A stretch of 64,000 nucleotides of DNA, from positions 186,001-250,000 of the forward strand of contig NZ_JACJQL010000001.1 in the NCBI RefSeq assembly GCF_014696625.1. Reading direction: 5' to 3'. The notes under the pieces are model-generated. The model had not been told where the DNA came from, searched no databases, and saw only the letters and a list, made by a program, of their open reading frames with translations. Shown one piece after another: positions 53,722 to 63,027 of this stretch. Position numbers and translations under genes: made by a program. How positions within the stretch are numbered: the stretch's first letter is position 1; each line of letters opens with the position of its first letter. The DNA is from Nostoc parmelioides FACHB-3921 (GTDB lineage: Bacteria > Cyanobacteriota > Cyanobacteriia > Cyanobacteriales > Nostocaceae).

Positions 53722-55629
53722 ATGATGGACTACTATGATTCATTGCATCTAGTTATGTTTAGTGGCAAAGGTGGGGTTGGTAAAACTACCATATCTTGCA
53801 GCTTTGCACGTTATTGGGCCAGAAAATTTCCTCAAGAAAAAATTCTGTTAATTTCTACAGATCCTGCACATTCTTTAGGTGATGTGTTGCAATCAGAAGT
53901 TAAAGATATTGCATTAGCAGTAACAGACTTACCTAACTTGAGGGTTCAAGCGTTGGATGCTCAAAAACTGTTGTTGGAATTTAAAGCAAAATATAGTTAC
54001 TTTTTAGAAATACTTGTGGAGAGAGGTAGTTTAGCTGATGGAGGTGATTTAGCACCAGTATGGGATTTAAACTGGCCTGGCTTGAATGAATTAATGGGTT
54101 TGCTAGAAATTCAGCGTTTACTAACTGAAAATGAGGCGGATCGTGTAGTTATAGACATGGCTCCTTCTGGTCATACCTTGAGTTTATTACGCCTCAAAGA
54201 TTTTTTAGATGTTATTTTAAATTCTCTAGAACTGTTTCAGGAAAAACATCGGGTAATTACCCAAAGTTTTAAAGGTAGTTATACGGCTGATGAAGTCGAT
54301 AACTTTTTAGTGGAAATGAAACATCAATTAGCAGAAGGGAGACGCTTACTGCAAGATGAAAAGTTTACTGGTTGTTTGGTGGTGGGTATTTCTGAACCCA
54401 TGTGTTTTTCTGAAACTGAGCGATTTTTAAATAGCCTAGAAACTTTAGATGTTCCCTATGCTGGATTATTTATTAATCACATTTTACTAAATTCGGAGTT
54501 AGAGCTAGACCGTTACGCTGAACAGCAAAATTTACTTACTAAGTACTTAAATCTTAATACTAATCAGCCTGTTTTTATCGTACCACAACAAAGAGTAGAA
54601 CCCTTAGGTGGGGTGGCATTAGATTCTCTAGCATCTCAAATTCAAAAAATTTCTAGTGTTGAACTTGTTCCACCACCACTTATTCAATGGCCTGCTCAAG
54701 TTTTACCTAGCTTTCATGATTTTATCAACGAAGGATGCAAATTAATTATTATTGGCGGTAAAGGAGGTGTAGGGAAAACGACGGTAGCCGCCGCCATAGC
54801 TTGGGCTTCTGCTCAACAACATCCAGATAAAAAGATTCAGGTAATTTCTATAGATCCAGCACATTCTTTAGGAGATGCTTTTGGCAAAGATTTAGGACAT
54901 GAACCTATATCTTTAACCTCGAATTTAAGTGGGCAAGAAATTGATGCTAACAGAGTTTTAGAACAATTCCGTGGAGATTATCTTTGGGAATTAGCAGATA
55001 TGATTAGTGGCGAAGGTTCACAAGCAGATACAACAGTGAATGTTGCCTATGTGCCGGAGGCATGGCGGCAGATTATGTCTCAAGCTTTACCGGGTATTGA
55101 TGAGATGCTATCTCTAATTACTGTGATGGATTTGTTAGATAGTAACCAGCAAGATTTAATTATTTTAGATACTGCGCCAACAGGTCATCTGCTGCGATTT
55201 TTAGAAATGCCATCGGCTTTAGGTGATTGGTTATCTTGGATATTTAAACTGTGGCTGAAATATCAAGATGTTTTGGGTAGGGTAGACTTCATTGGACGTT
55301 TGCGAAATTTACGTCAACAAGTTGTAAAAGCACAAAAGAAGTTAAAGAATTCTCAACATACTCAATTTGTTGGGGTAATTCAGTCAGAACTAGCCATCAT
55401 CTCTGAACATATACGCTTAACAGAGTCTTTAAAAAATATGGGGGTTAATCAGCGTTATATAGTTCAGAATCGCTATAGTCCAGAAATGGAAATTGATCAT
55501 AGTTTATTTCCAGCACAAACTATGATTCGCCTACCTGGATTACCCCGTTCTGTGGAGGCTATAGACCGAGTTAAAGGTGCGGCTAGTCTTTTATTTGAAG
55601 TCGAAGAATTAACTGCTAATAAAAGATAA
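53722..55629 (+). CDS. Tandem ArsA/Get3-type ATPase next to gas-vesicle genes
   Basis: A 635-residue protein made of two ArsA/Get3 ATPase domains. Each has a deviant Walker A GKGGVGKT (15-22 and 346-353), an A-loop DPAHSLGD (47-54 and the second half) and a switch II-like DMAPSGHTL / DTAPTGHLL. The duplicated layout resembles bacterial ArsA, but no arsB, arsC or arsR lies nearby. It sits 37 bases downstream of gvpW on the same strand and 42 bases before the Cdc48-like gene. Get3 proteins shield hydrophobic segments of membrane proteins; a chaperone for the hydrophobic GvpA is a reasonable inference. Met2 (53725) is an alternative start. Confidence 0.9.
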   Translation: MMDYYDSLHLVMFSGKGGVGKTTISCSFARYWARKFPQEKILLISTDPAHSLGDVLQSEVKDIALAVTDLPNLRVQALDAQKLLLEFKAKYSYFLEILVERGSLADGGDLAPVWDLNWPGLNELMGLLEIQRLLTENEADRVVIDMAPSGHTLSLLRLKDFLDVILNSLELFQEKHRVITQSFKGSYTADEVDNFLVEMKHQLAEGRRLLQDEKFTGCLVVGISEPMCFSETERFLNSLETLDVPYAGLFINHILLNSELELDRYAEQQNLLTKYLNLNTNQPVFIVPQQRVEPLGGVALDSLASQIQKISSVELVPPPLIQWPAQVLPSFHDFINEGCKLIIIGGKGGVGKTTVAAAIAWASAQQHPDKKIQVISIDPAHSLGDAFGKDLGHEPISLTSNLSGQEIDANRVLEQFRGDYLWELADMISGEGSQADTTVNVAYVPEAWRQIMSQALPGIDEMLSLITVMDLLDSNQQDLIILDTAPTGHLLRFLEMPSALGDWLSWIFKLWLKYQDVLGRVDFIGRLRNLRQQVVKAQKKLKNSQHTQFVGVIQSELAIISEHIRLTESLKNMGVNQRYIVQNRYSPEMEIDHSLFPAQTMIRLPGLPRSVEAIDRVKGAASLLFEVEELTANKR

Positions 55630-55671
55630 ACACAGGAAAAGTAAGATTTTTGAGATTTTTGGAGCGAGGCT

Positions 55672-57513
55672 ATGAGTGATTTATTCAAGGGATTTGAACA
55701 GTTAATTGAATTAGTCAAAACTTTAGAAGAAAAAGCCGAGAAAGGAGAAATTAAAACAGATTTCCAGATTAACTCTCGTTCTATGAGCAGTATTCCTCGG
55801 ACTGGAAATATCCCGCGTCCTAATAATATGGCTAACGATATTGGTACAAGCCGTATTCGTACCCAACCCTCGCCTAATTCTGATTCAGGGAATGGTGACG
55901 CTTCTGATGTTGTTGTTCCACCGGATGCGCCTTCTGGTAATTCTTTGAAAGATGTTGGCGGACTGGGTGAGGTTGTTAAAGAACTTAAAGAATTAATCGC
56001 TATTCCCTTAAAACGTCCTGACCTCCTGGCAAAATTGGGGTTGGAACCTACACGGGGTGTACTTTTAGTTGGGCCTCCTGGCACTGGTAAAACTCTGACT
56101 GCTCGTGGTTTAGCTGAGGAACTTGGTGTTAACTATATTGCGCTGGTGGGGCCGGAAGTTATCAGCAAATATTATGGTGAAGCCGAGCAAAGACTGCGGG
56201 GCATTTTTGAAAAGGCTGCTAAGAATGCTCCTTGTATTATTTTCATTGATGAAATCGATAGTCTAGCTCCAGACCGGAGTGCAGTAGAAGGCGAAGTAGA
56301 AAAACGTCTTGTAGCCCAACTGTTAAGCCTGATGGATGGTTTTTCCCATAGTCAAGGTGTGATTGTACTGGCTGCGACTAACCGTCCTGACCATCTTGAC
56401 CCAGCTTTGCGCCGTCCGGGGCGATTTGACCGGGAAGTCCAGTTTCGGGTTCCAGATGTGAAAGGACGCAGAGATATTCTGCAAATTCTCACCCGTGCTA
56501 TGCCTTTGGAAGAAACGGTTGACCTGGATGCGATCGCCGAACGATCTGTGGGATTTGTGGGGGCTGACTTAAAAGCCCTCTGTCAAAAGGCCGCGTATAC
56601 TGCTCTGCGCCGTCAAATGCCTTCGGTTGAAAGTGCGGTTCCAGAGAATATGACGGTTAGCCAAGCTGACTTTTTGCAAGCACTCAAAGAAATTAAACCA
56701 GCCGTACTGCGGAGCGTGGAAGTCGAAGTTCCTCATATCGCCTGGGACGATATTGGTGGTTTGGATACGATTAAGCAAACCCTGCGGGAATCGGTGGAAG
56801 GAGCGCTGTTATATCCAGAATTGTATTTGCAAACCAAAGCACTAGCACCAAAAGGCATCTTACTGTGGGGGCCACCAGGGACAGGAAAAACTTTATTAGC
56901 TAAAGCCGTTGCTTCTCAAGCCAGAGCTAATTTTATTGGTGTCAATGGCCCAGAATTACTCAGCCGTTGGGTGGGTGCGAGTGAACAAGCAGTACGGGAG
57001 TTATTTGCCAAGGCGCGTCAAGCAGAGCCTTGTGTGGTATTTATTGATGAAATCGATACCTTAGCTCCAGCAAGGGGTAGTTTTAGTGGTGATTCGGGAG
57101 TGAGCGATCGCGTAGTTGGACAATTGCTCACAGAGTTGGATGGCATAGAAGTAGGTAGTACTATCTTAGTAATTGGGGCGACAAATCGACCTGATGCCCT
57201 TGATCCAGCTTTGTTACGCGCTGGACGCTTAGATTTACAGATGAAGGTAGATTTACCAGATTTAGCTAGTCGTCTGGCAATTCTCCAAGTCCATAGTCAA
57301 GGACGACCCTTGGAAGGTGTAGATTTCAACTATTGGGCAGAGATGACTAAAGATTGGAATGGTGCAGATTTAACTTTACTATGCAATCAAGCGGCGGTAG
57401 AAGCAATTCGTCGTTTTCGCTCCCAAGGATTGACAGACCCTTCTGAAATCAAGATTACTACCGATGATTTCAACTATGCTTATAAAGTTCTCACAGAACA
57501 GCGTCCAGATTAA
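55672..57513 (+). CDS. Cdc48/VCP-like tandem AAA+ ATPase in the gas-vesicle cluster
   Basis: A 613-residue double AAA+ ATPase. D1: Walker A 134-141 (GPPGTGKT), Walker B IIFIDEID 189-196, pore KYYGE, RRPGRFDRE. D2: Walker A 400-407, Walker B VVFIDEID 455-462, pore-loop RWVGAS. The usual N-terminal Cdc48 barrel is absent; instead residues 1-35 form a short helix (LFKGFEQLIELVKTLEEKAE) and then a flexible Ser/Asn/Pro-rich linker to about 90. The start helix resembles my memory of the N-terminus of GvpH-type gas-vesicle proteins. GGAG Shine-Dalgarno upstream. It is the last gene before the terminator at 57593, hence likely co-transcribed with gvpW and the ArsA-like gene; probable unfoldase/remodelling role. 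Confidence 0.9.
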   Translation: MSDLFKGFEQLIELVKTLEEKAEKGEIKTDFQINSRSMSSIPRTGNIPRPNNMANDIGTSRIRTQPSPNSDSGNGDASDVVVPPDAPSGNSLKDVGGLGEVVKELKELIAIPLKRPDLLAKLGLEPTRGVLLVGPPGTGKTLTARGLAEELGVNYIALVGPEVISKYYGEAEQRLRGIFEKAAKNAPCIIFIDEIDSLAPDRSAVEGEVEKRLVAQLLSLMDGFSHSQGVIVLAATNRPDHLDPALRRPGRFDREVQFRVPDVKGRRDILQILTRAMPLEETVDLDAIAERSVGFVGADLKALCQKAAYTALRRQMPSVESAVPENMTVSQADFLQALKEIKPAVLRSVEVEVPHIAWDDIGGLDTIKQTLRESVEGALLYPELYLQTKALAPKGILLWGPPGTGKTLLAKAVASQARANFIGVNGPELLSRWVGASEQAVRELFAKARQAEPCVVFIDEIDTLAPARGSFSGDSGVSDRVVGQLLTELDGIEVGSTILVIGATNRPDALDPALLRAGRLDLQMKVDLPDLASRLAILQVHSQGRPLEGVDFNYWAEMTKDWNGADLTLLCNQAAVEAIRRFRSQGLTDPSEIKITTDDFNYAYKVLTEQRPD

Positions 57514-57905
57514 ATTTTGAACGTTGTCTCGGCAACTACCTTAAGACACTCCTGAATGAGTACCAATTTCGTAAGTTTATGATTTAGATATAGCTCAAGT
57601 AACAGTGTCATATTTACGTTACTTGAGCCTTTTTAATATTTCCAACATTCTCTAAAACTCCCATAACAGCGCATAGGCATAAAGCAATATTTTGTTGATT
57701 TTATAGCTGTAGCCAGATAGACTAGTAGTTCACCAACCCAAAATTACTGGGCTAGGGCAAGCAGGGGAAGCAGAGGGAGCAGGGGGAGAAAGAGATTTTT
57801 TTGCTGCTATTAACCTTGCAAAGTTCTCTTGGCAGACTACTAGAACGTCGAGCTAAGATAAAAACCCCACGAAACAAAGCTTTCAAGCCTGTCAACTGTC
57901 AACCG
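57514..57905. other. Intergenic region at the end of the gas-vesicle cluster
   Basis: 392 bases hold the terminator described separately, a GCAGGGGAAGCAGAGGGAGC purine repeat near 57760-57790 and (GTCAACC)n heptamers at 57893-57918 that run into the end of the minus-strand NACHT gene. No ORF. Confidence 0.6.
57593..57634 (+). terminator. Intrinsic terminator of the gvpW-ATPase unit
   Basis: GCTCAAGTAAC (57593-57603) pairs perfectly with GTTACTTGAGC (57618-57628), followed by CTTTTT. Located 80 bases after the Cdc48-like gene; a strong rho-independent terminator closing the gas-vesicle cluster. Confidence 0.92.
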
Positions 57906-60257
57906 TCAACCGTCAACAGCATTTAGCGTGGTTATTTCCGTTTGTTCTGGAGGTAAAATCAAAGCTTCTTGAATAATTTCTGTTAAATTGGGAGTAACAT
58001 TACTAGCGGTGTTAAAGCAATATACTAATAAGTTGTTTGCCTCCCAGTATTTTTGAATCAAATGCAATTGTTTCTCACTAAATTGCCAACTGCAATCCAT
58101 TTGGCGATGTATTTTGATTAATTCCTTTAATTGTGTCGTCCAAGATTGCCCATTTGATTGCCACCATGCTTTTAGTATCTCTCCATCTTGTTGTGAACTG
58201 GGCAGTTCTTGTTTAAGGTTTTTTAGAGATTCATCTAAAGATGAATTTGCTTGTAGTAAATAATCAATATCAAGAGCTAGTTTGAGTGCAGATATACGCT
58301 TATAAAAAAGCTCTGGAGTCAGAGAGACACTAACTGCAAAAATATGACTTAAAGCTAAATCCAACGCTAAATCATCAGCTAGTTTTCCTGTTAGATGACT
58401 ATCTATAGCTGTAGCTAAAGTTTGGTTACGTGATAAAGCATAATCCGGAGGTAAGACGAGGGTAAAGTAAAAAGCACGTACAGCAGATGAATGATAATTG
58501 GAAATAACTGTTGAGGACTTGTTCATTACCCAAGTGAGAAAAAGTCTTACTGTCTCATCTGCGACCGCTAATTTATCAATTTGTTGCTTGATTAAATAGA
58601 ATAGTTCATCAAAAGATTTGATAATTTCTGATGTAAGCAAGATAACTTCACGCCATCGCTTATCAATCACATAATCAGCAATTTGTTGTAATTTTTTCTG
58701 TCCGCTATTAGCAAGAAATCTAGCAGTGAAATATTCATGAAATGTTAAATGAGAAAAAGAATAAATCCCCCTCGCTTGTTCAATTAATAATCCATGCTGT
58801 AACTCCATTGCTTTAAGCACAGCTTTGCTATCTACTTGTAAATCTTCTATATCATTTGGTGCATTTGGTAACAGATATAAAAAGTCAGCTATTAATTGAC
58901 AAATGATATTCTCTTCAAAAAAGTAATCACCTTTTTCAAAAAAAGTGACAGCGATATAACTCAGCAGTTTAATCTTCTGGGCTAAGGTTAAATTAGCATA
59001 AACTTCATCTCTTTTTATCCCTTTTGCTTCGTCCCAACGTACTAGTAATAATTCTAATCCTTGCTGATAAATTTCAGAACGCTTAGTAGGGAAATCGCCT
59101 AGATATTGAAATACTAAACAGGTGAGATTTAATAAAATAGGTGTGGATGCTAAATTTTGAATTAGTCGATTCTCAGGAAGCGTTATTTTATCAATAAATT
59201 TTGATGCTAATGTTTTCCTTAACCGTGTATTCTTTTTAGCAAAAGCCGTAAACCATTTATTAGCAAAATCTGATATTTGTGATTTTGTAAATTTGGATAT
59301 TTGTACTTCAGCAAAACCTTTAAATTTCTGATGTCTAAATGCAATTCGGCAACTGATAATTACTACATTTTTATAAAAAATATCTAAAAAAATACTGATT
59401 GCCTTATTAATTTTTTCCGTATATTTTTCTGCAACTTCATCTAAGCCATCTAGTAAAATCAAAGCTTTACCTTGATGAAATAACTCTTCTACTTCCTGTT
59501 GAGCTATTTTACAAATACTTAATTCTTCAATTATATAGCTTAACAAAGGGTTTTTATCTTCATGGTTTATATTTTCAGCAAAATCTTTCAGGCTAATAAA
59601 AATAGGAACACGTTGAGGCTGAAATTTACCTTGATTACAAAGAGTAGCGATGGATTGTAAAAAAGTAGTTTTTCCTGCGCCTGGATTGCCAAAGACAAAA
59701 AGTTTAGAAAATTTATCAATAGCTTGTAATCCTGTAATTTTTTTAGTAGTAACTTCCTCTAATGAAAATTCGTTTAAAGCTTTATTATCAGACTTTTGTA
59801 ACTCTGCTATATGCAGCCATCTTTGATTAGTAATTTCTTCTAATACATTGACATCAATAAATAATTCATCTAATTCTACGGTACGTGCAACATCTAACAA
59901 TCGGATAGTACCACATTGATTTTGAATTTTTTCTGAGTGGGCGGCACGTATTTTAACCACTAAAGATTCAATGACGGTAGAGTCTTGACCTTCTATTATC
60001 TGCTGTGCTTCTAAGCGTTCATCTGGTTCAAATTCTAGTGTTTGAACAATCTCTTCTGGATTTAGGGATAGGCTAAAGCAAATTTCATGGAAGATATGGC
60101 GGGCTACGGGTTTGCCGGAAAAAAACTTCCAAATTGGTTGGCGACTATCCAGTCCAACTTGACTGGCTAGATATTCTTGTGTCCAACCTTTATGATTAAA
60201 AGCTCGTTTGGCCTTCCTAATACCTTCATCCGAGGCTTGGAGCGATCGTTTAGCCAT
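57906..60257 (-). CDS. NACHT-domain NTPase with N-terminal helix-turn-helix-like domain
   Basis: Preferred start ATG 60257 (783 residues; frame extends to 60302). Residues ~5-65 form an HTH-like domain (KAKRAFNHKGWTQEYLASQV). The NACHT module has Walker A GNPGAGKT (190-197) and Walker B LILLDGLDEV (265-274), followed by a winged-helix/ARC2-like region with FSHLTFHEYFTARFL near residue 510. The C-terminal ~250 residues are helical and unrecognised. This build is common in cyanobacteria; several bacterial NACHT proteins protect against phages, so a defence role is plausible. No toxin or effector domain is recognisable. It is convergent with the gas-vesicle cluster. Confidence 0.85.
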   Translation of the reverse strand: MAKRSLQASDEGIRKAKRAFNHKGWTQEYLASQVGLDSRQPIWKFFSGKPVARHIFHEICFSLSLNPEEIVQTLEFEPDERLEAQQIIEGQDSTVIESLVVKIRAAHSEKIQNQCGTIRLLDVARTVELDELFIDVNVLEEITNQRWLHIAELQKSDNKALNEFSLEEVTTKKITGLQAIDKFSKLFVFGNPGAGKTTFLQSIATLCNQGKFQPQRVPIFISLKDFAENINHEDKNPLLSYIIEELSICKIAQQEVEELFHQGKALILLDGLDEVAEKYTEKINKAISIFLDIFYKNVVIISCRIAFRHQKFKGFAEVQISKFTKSQISDFANKWFTAFAKKNTRLRKTLASKFIDKITLPENRLIQNLASTPILLNLTCLVFQYLGDFPTKRSEIYQQGLELLLVRWDEAKGIKRDEVYANLTLAQKIKLLSYIAVTFFEKGDYFFEENIICQLIADFLYLLPNAPNDIEDLQVDSKAVLKAMELQHGLLIEQARGIYSFSHLTFHEYFTARFLANSGQKKLQQIADYVIDKRWREVILLTSEIIKSFDELFYLIKQQIDKLAVADETVRLFLTWVMNKSSTVISNYHSSAVRAFYFTLVLPPDYALSRNQTLATAIDSHLTGKLADDLALDLALSHIFAVSVSLTPELFYKRISALKLALDIDYLLQANSSLDESLKNLKQELPSSQQDGEILKAWWQSNGQSWTTQLKELIKIHRQMDCSWQFSEKQLHLIQKYWEANNLLVYCFNTASNVTPNLTEIIQEALILPPEQTEITTLNAVDG

Positions 60258-60302
60258 GCTTATATCAAAAATTAATTCAATTACATCATGAATTTCTACC
60301 AA

Positions 60303-60711
60303 TTATATTTAGTTTTTAAATTAGCGGCAAGTTAATTACTTATAATATCAATCTTTCTCAAAAATAAAAGCTCTTAGTCAGTAATTAGCCGGAATTATTA
60401 GCTATATCTGTAAAAGATAATGTCCTAACTTACCTAGAGAAGGAAAATCTGCAAATATATGATTAACTTTTTATAGATTACGGTAATATTAATAATTTCA
60501 AAATAAGTCGGCTTTTAGTTAATTTTTATTAAGTCTATGAATCTCATTTAATTCTTGTAAAATGCTTAGTAGCTTGAAAACAACCTTATTTATTCTTGCT
60601 CTTACCTGTTTAAGCTAGTAATTTCAGGGCTAAAATCAAATTGCTATGGATAGATGATTGCAAATTTGACAATATACTCCATCAAATTGAAAAGCGCTAT
60701 TGTTATCACAA
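60303..60711. other. Gene-free stretch upstream of the NACHT gene
   Basis: 409 AT-rich bases between the NACHT gene start and the end of the receiver-histidine kinase gene. No ORF, RNA gene, repeat or clear regulatory signal is seen. Confidence 0.5.
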
Positions 60712-61845
60712 TTAACCCGATATTGAATTTACTTTCAATGGTAGTTTAACTAGGAAACTAGTTCCTTGACCTAAGGTACTATCAATAGATATGGTACCCT
60801 GATGCAGATCGACACATTGCTTAACAATTGCTAGTCCTAATCCTGTACCGGGAATGGTGGCAACATTGGCAGCACGTTGAAAAGGTTCAAACAGTTTAGC
60901 TTGAAATTCTGGGGGAATACCTACGCCTTGGTCTTTAATTTGAAAATACACACTACTTTCATCGCAAGTCAGCCGCAGCAAAATAGTACTACCTCTGGGT
61001 GAGTATTTGACTGCGTTAGAAAGTAAGTTATTTAGTAAATGCCATAGCAGCTGTTCATCTAAGCAGGCAAGACAACTTTTAGTATCTGTGACAAAACTAA
61101 TTTCATACTGTTCTTTCAATGTCAACCGTAAAGACTCGACTATTTCTTCACAGAAACTTACTACCTCTATTAGCGTGGAGTTCAGTACAAAATTGTTAGC
61201 TTCGGCTCTGCCAAGTGTGAGTATATTTTCTAGCAGATTGGTCAAGCTATCAGTGGCAGATTCAATGCGATAGAGATGTTTTTGTTTTTTTTCCTCTGAC
61301 ATCTGCTCGCCATAGGTATTCAACATTTCGGCACTAAGCTTAATTGTCGTCAAAGGGTTACGAAATTCATGTGCTGCCATGTAGAGGTGTTGTGATTTCA
61401 TTTGGTTTTTGGATTCAGCGATTTGCTGACTATTTTTGGCAGCAATTAGTGCTTGTTTTACTTCAACTTCTGTTTGATGTCGGGCAATCGCAATCTCAAT
61501 TGTGGTAGCTAATATTCTTTCATCGAAGGGTTTTAAAATATAACCAAAAGGATGGGAAGCCTTAGCTCGCTCTAGTGTTGCACGATCAGCGTTGGCAGTT
61601 AGGTAAACTACAGGTAAATCAAAGCGAGACTGGATAGCAAAAGAGGCTTCTATGCCATCGATTTTACCCTCTAGTCTGATGTCCATCAGCACTAAGTCAG
61701 GTCGCAAAGCTTCTGCCATGAGAATAGCTTCTTCTCCAGAAGCCACTAAGGCAGGTACACTGTATCCCAAATATTCTAGAGTTTCTCTCAGGTCGTCAGC
61801 CACTAATTGCTCGTCTTCAACTATCAAAATTTGGATGGGACTCAT
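60712..61845 (-). CDS. Receiver-histidine kinase (response regulator hybrid)
   Basis: A 377-residue soluble protein: receiver (about 5-122, acidic pair VEDE, Asp55 in LMDIRLEGKIDG, Lys105 in ILKPFD), short coiled coil, HisKA with His159 in AAHEFRNPLT, HATPase with LLSNAVKYSP, DQGVGIPPEF and GTGLGLAIV. The N-terminal receiver may regulate kinase activity. It has no transmembrane or sensor domain. It lies 24 bases downstream of the minus-strand response regulator gene (62460-61870), which suggests a two-gene operon and signal passing between them. Confidence 0.9.
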   Translation of the reverse strand: MSPIQILIVEDEQLVADDLRETLEYLGYSVPALVASGEEAILMAEALRPDLVLMDIRLEGKIDGIEASFAIQSRFDLPVVYLTANADRATLERAKASHPFGYILKPFDERILATTIEIAIARHQTEVEVKQALIAAKNSQQIAESKNQMKSQHLYMAAHEFRNPLTTIKLSAEMLNTYGEQMSEEKKQKHLYRIESATDSLTNLLENILTLGRAEANNFVLNSTLIEVVSFCEEIVESLRLTLKEQYEISFVTDTKSCLACLDEQLLWHLLNNLLSNAVKYSPRGSTILLRLTCDESSVYFQIKDQGVGIPPEFQAKLFEPFQRAANVATIPGTGLGLAIVKQCVDLHQGTISIDSTLGQGTSFLVKLPLKVNSISG

Positions 61846-61869
61846 ATTTAATTTTCTAGTGGATTATAT

Positions 61870-62460
61870 TTATAGCTTATTCAGATTTCTATCCTGACAA
61901 TTTTTGCTTAAGTTATAAATTTCTTTGATGATCTTTAAAATTTCCTCTCGATTCATAAATTCATATTCATTTATGAGCTTCTCTGATATTGATGTAATGT
62001 AATTAAGGGGGTTATTTAAATCATTTCTAATTGTCGATGCCAGATAACTATAAGATGTATTAATTCTTTTTTGTGTTTGTCTATTAATTATTTCTTGTTT
62101 CTCTAATCTAGCTGTTATTGCTCCTAGTAATTCTGCTCTTGTAAATGGCTTTATTAGGTAATCATCCGCACCTAATTCTATACCTTGACGAATATCATTC
62201 TGAGAAGCTTTAGCTGTAAGAAATATAAAAGGAATCGCTTCAGTTTCTGGATTTTCCCGTGACCAAGTAACAACTTCGTATCCATCCATTTTAGGCATGG
62301 CAATATCACAGATAACCAAATCGGGAATTTCTTTTTGGAGAATTGTAATCCCGACTTGTCCGTTTTCTGCGTCTATAACGTAGAAATTTTCCGCAGTTAG
62401 CATTTCTACAATAATGCTACGAATATCTTCTTGGTCTTCAATTACTAAAACTTTTGTCAT
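61870..62460 (-). CDS. Response regulator with degenerate HisKA-like tail
   Basis: A 196-residue protein: receiver (1-122, VIEDQED, Asp52 in ICDIAMPKMDG, Lys104 in YLIKPFT), then a HisKA-like helix (about 130-165) in which the phospho-acceptor position of the usual S-H-E-L-R-x-P-L motif reads R-N-D-L-N-N-P-L, so Asn146 replaces His. No ATPase domain follows, so this helix may act as a dimerisation or docking element. First gene of the apparent operon with the receiver-histidine kinase. Confidence 0.85.
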   Translation of the reverse strand: MTKVLVIEDQEDIRSIIVEMLTAENFYVIDAENGQVGITILQKEIPDLVICDIAMPKMDGYEVVTWSRENPETEAIPFIFLTAKASQNDIRQGIELGADDYLIKPFTRAELLGAITARLEKQEIINRQTQKRINTSYSYLASTIRNDLNNPLNYITSISEKLINEYEFMNREEILKIIKEIYNLSKNCQDRNLNKL

Positions 62461-63027
62461 TATCGGAGATATATTTAGTATTTTATTATGTTAAACACTA
62501 CGTGAAATTTAATTATTTCTTGACAAATGTGATTTTTTTAAAAATCAGTAAATGATTATTATATTTTAGATAAATTAGCTCCTGTGTCCATAAAATTACA
62601 TACAAAAATATTTAAATTAAAAACTTCAAACTAGAAGCATATTTAAGAGATTTTTGCGCCTGAATCGAGCATAATAATCTGCTTGAATGCAGGAAATTAA
62701 TTTGGGTAGTTAGAAATCAATAAAAAACCCTTGTTTATAGGTGTTTATTTTTTGAAGCAATAAAGCCGGATACTGCACCAAATTTTACTTGATTTTTCAA
62801 TGTATGTTAAAGTTTTGTTGATAATATTTACATTTTGACCCAGAAGTGCAAAATTAGTTTACAACTGGAGAGAGGCTTTTGTAACTATTAATATTGTTAG
62901 GGATTTTACTGGCTCTGTTTTTACTAATCTATTTTAGATATAGCTCGACTTAAGAATAACTTTTGATTCAGCAAATAGAGAATTGCAATTTTTTCATGCA
63001 AGACGATCGCCTTTTTGTATATAGCTT
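62461..63027. other. Gene-free AT-rich region between divergent signalling genes
   Basis: 567 bases between the divergent response-regulator genes at 62460 (minus) and 63028 (plus). AT-rich, with no ORF, RNA gene or convincing hairpin that I can support; presumably carries both promoters. Confidence 0.5.

Noticed and set aside
53722..55629. Arsenite efflux ATPase (arsA) for arsenic resistance
   Set aside because: The fold is right, but arsB, arsC, arsD and arsR are all absent and the gene is embedded with gvpW and a Cdc48-like gene.
60303..60711. Possible tRNA or small RNA gene
   Set aside because: No cloverleaf, no GC-rich stem and no terminator; the same holds for the other long gaps.
62700..62760. 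AAAAAACCC...GGTGTTTATTTTTT as a terminator
   Set aside because: The pairing is imperfect around the centre and no gene ends near it in either direction.
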